DNA of 25,643 bases from JARROD01 sp037384225 (GTDB lineage: Bacteria; Pseudomonadota; Gammaproteobacteria; Pseudomonadales; Cellvibrionaceae), in the NCBI GenBank assembly GCA_037384225.1, contig JARROD010000008.1, forward strand, positions 1 through 25,643. The letters are read 5' to 3'. Shown piece after piece: positions 24,579 through 25,643 of the stretch; position 1 is the stretch's first letter, and each line of letters opens with the position of its first letter. The position numbers were made by a program, and so were the translations under genes. The notes beneath the pieces were generated by a model. The model had not been told where the DNA came from and did no database searches. It saw only the letters and a program-made list of their open reading frames with translations.

Positions 24579-25058
24579 TTAATCCCGCTCATAAGTTCCC
24601 ACCAGGCGATTCATACCGATCGCATGGGGTTCGATTTTCTCCAGCAACTCCCACAGCGAAAGCCCCGGGGGCAGTTGCGGGGCTGCCTTAAGCGCAATAA
24701 CCCAAAAATAATAGCGGTGATTGCCATGGCGGTTGGGGGGCATGGGTCCGCCGTATTCGCATTTGCCAAAATCCGTTTTACCATTGGTATAGTCACCGGT
24801 GCCCTCAGGCAGACTGCTGACCCCGGCGGGAATGTTATACAACACCCAGTGTACAAAACCATAAGTCCCACCGGGGGAAATCAGCGGTGCGTCGGGGTCA
24901 TGGCAGATGACGGCAAAACTTTCAGTCCCTTTGGGAGCATCGCTCCAGGACAGGGCCGGTGAAATATCCTCTCCCTCACCGGTGTGCTTCGAGGGTATGG
25001 AACCGTTATTGTCAAAGTCGGTACTCGTCAATTTCATGGTAGACAGCGCAAAAGCCAT
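24579..25058 (-). CDS. YbhB/YbcL-type PEBP (Raf kinase inhibitor-like) protein
   Basis: The protein has 159 residues, typical for bacterial PEBP proteins. DISPALSWSDAPKGTESFAVICHDPDAP (about 31-58) and FVHWVLYNIP (68-77), then YGGPMPPNRHGNHRYYF (101-117), form the anion-binding pocket of the family. There is no signal peptide. Its biochemical role in bacteria is poorly known. The ATG at 25058 has AGGAG about eight bases upstream, so the start is secure. It lies downstream of the dienelactone hydrolase on the same strand, but the large palindrome in the 209-nt gap suggests separate transcripts. Confidence 0.92.
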   Translation of the reverse strand: MAFALSTMKLTSTDFDNNGSIPSKHTGEGEDISPALSWSDAPKGTESFAVICHDPDAPLISPGGTYGFVHWVLYNIPAGVSSLPEGTGDYTNGKTDFGKCEYGGPMPPNRHGNHRYYFWVIALKAAPQLPPGLSLWELLEKIEPHAIGMNRLVGTYERD

Positions 25059-25142
25059 TGTGTTCTCCTGCTTTTTGGGTTTATTGATTGACGCCTGTTC
25101 ACCCCGGCATCATATCCGTTGTCGGGTGAGCCGTGTATGTCC

Positions 25143-25225
25143 CTTAGGACCCTGTACGAAATAACTTCCGGCCCCTTTTTATTACTGATAAAGGGGCCGG
25201 AAGTTATTTCGTGCACGGTCCTTAG
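25143..25225. repeat. 83-bp near-perfect palindrome (hairpin element)
   Basis: Arms 25157-25178 and 25190-25211 are exact 22-bp reverse complements around an 11-nt loop. Pairing continues outward to 25143/25225 with only three interruptions (25155/25213, 25152/25216, 25145/25223). Ends and loop match the MITE-like remnants at 21676-21719 and 23993-24056. The transcript would form a very stable hairpin downstream of the dienelactone hydrolase gene. There is no U-tract, so it is not a classic terminator, but it may protect or end that message. Confidence 0.9.
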
Positions 25226-25267
25226 CCTTTATGGGGTTATTTTTTTCGGTTTCAATTTCTCCCGTTC

Positions 25268-25643
25268 TCAATTTTTCTCAGTGACGAGGGCCAAAAACTC
25301 ACTAAAACGCTGCCAGGATTTTTTATCGGCATCTTTGCGGTAGGAGTTCGAATCGAAAACAGTGAATGCGTGTGGGGCCCCGCCGTAAGTGATCATTTCG
25401 TGCTCCACTCCCGCCGTTTCAAGTTCAACGGCCAGGGCCGCAAATTGATCCATGGTAATCACCGTGTCCGCACTACCGTGTAGTATCAGCAATTTACCCC
25501 GTGTTTTACTGTAATTCTGCCCTTTCGGCGTTTGCAGGCCGCCGTGAAAGGTAACAAAACCTTTCATGTTAGCGCCGGAGCGCGCCATTTCCAAAACCGC
25601 AGCGCCACCGAAGCAATAGCCCATAACAACTGTATTGTCGACA
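25268..25643 (-). CDS. Dienelactone hydrolase family protein, C-terminal part (5' end beyond window)
   Basis: The frame is open from the window edge to TGA at 25268, giving about 124 residues. The nucleophile motif GYCFGG, the aspartate in LHGSADTV and the histidine in GAPHAF are the Cys-Asp-His triad of the dienelactone hydrolase family (alpha/beta hydrolase fold). Members open lactones in chlorocatechol breakdown, but many act on other esters. The AAHS transporter nearby fits an aromatic or carboxylate link; this is only suggestive. The N-terminus, and any signal peptide, lie outside the window. Confidence 0.88.
   Translation of the reverse strand, partial: VDNTVVMGYCFGGAAVLEMARSGANMKGFVTFHGGLQTPKGQNYSKTRGKLLILHGSADTVITMDQFAALAVELETAGVEHEMITYGGAPHAFTVFDSNSYRKDADKKSWQRFSEFLALVTEKN

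Noticed and set aside
25143..25225. Ordinary intrinsic terminator
   Set aside because: No U-tract follows the stem on either strand, and the stem is much longer than usual. Related sequences occur elsewhere in the window.

Overview
The window most likely comes from a free-living, probably marine gammaproteobacterium. This is inferred from gene content, moderate GC and protein flavour (AAHS and Bcr/CflA transporters, Cfa, YbhB, PcaF-type thiolase). There is no rRNA, and lineage cannot be fixed from the sequence alone. No tRNA, rRNA, CRISPR array, intact insertion sequence or prophage was seen.

Region 1 (1-8924, all minus strand) is the most distinctive part. It is a five-gene operon read leftward: a stand-alone circularly permuted ATP-grasp ligase, an alpha-E protein, a giant transglutaminase-like/DUF2126 protein, a second ATP-grasp fused to a second alpha-E domain, and a second transglutaminase-like protein cut by the window edge. 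Three of the four junctions are 1-4 nt overlaps or short gaps. The families are known, and comparative genomics has predicted that they build or modify peptides or amide-linked small molecules. The product is unknown. Two of the transglutaminase-like proteins carry short in-frame tandem repeats rich in Thr, His, Gln and Asn.

Region 2 (about 9.3-16.3 kb) is a mosaic of short units. It has a PcaF/FadA-type thiolase, a possible CesT-type chaperone-fold protein, an S51 (cyanophycinase-like) peptidase, a b561-type cytochrome divergent from a membrane-anchored LuxR-type regulator, a DUF442 phosphatase-like protein, and an AT-rich island. The island holds an unrecognised gene overlapped by a 48-codon ORF with a good ribosome binding site. 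The region ends with a Bcr/CflA drug exporter.

Region 3 (about 16.5-20 kb) groups a phosphoribosyltransferase, a divergent PRPP synthetase paralogue and a stand-alone phosphotransferase-fold (COG2187) protein, which suggests a side branch of PRPP/nucleotide metabolism.

Region 4 (about 20-25.6 kb) has cyclopropane fatty acid synthase, a YcgR-like PilZ protein, an aromatic-acid MFS transporter with a well-formed promoter and operator, a YbhB-type PEBP protein and the end of a dienelactone hydrolase. Its intergenic spaces hold a family of short interspersed repeats: MITE-like elements with related ends, an 83-bp near-perfect palindrome, a 27-bp direct repeat and a 22-bp repeat in three copies.
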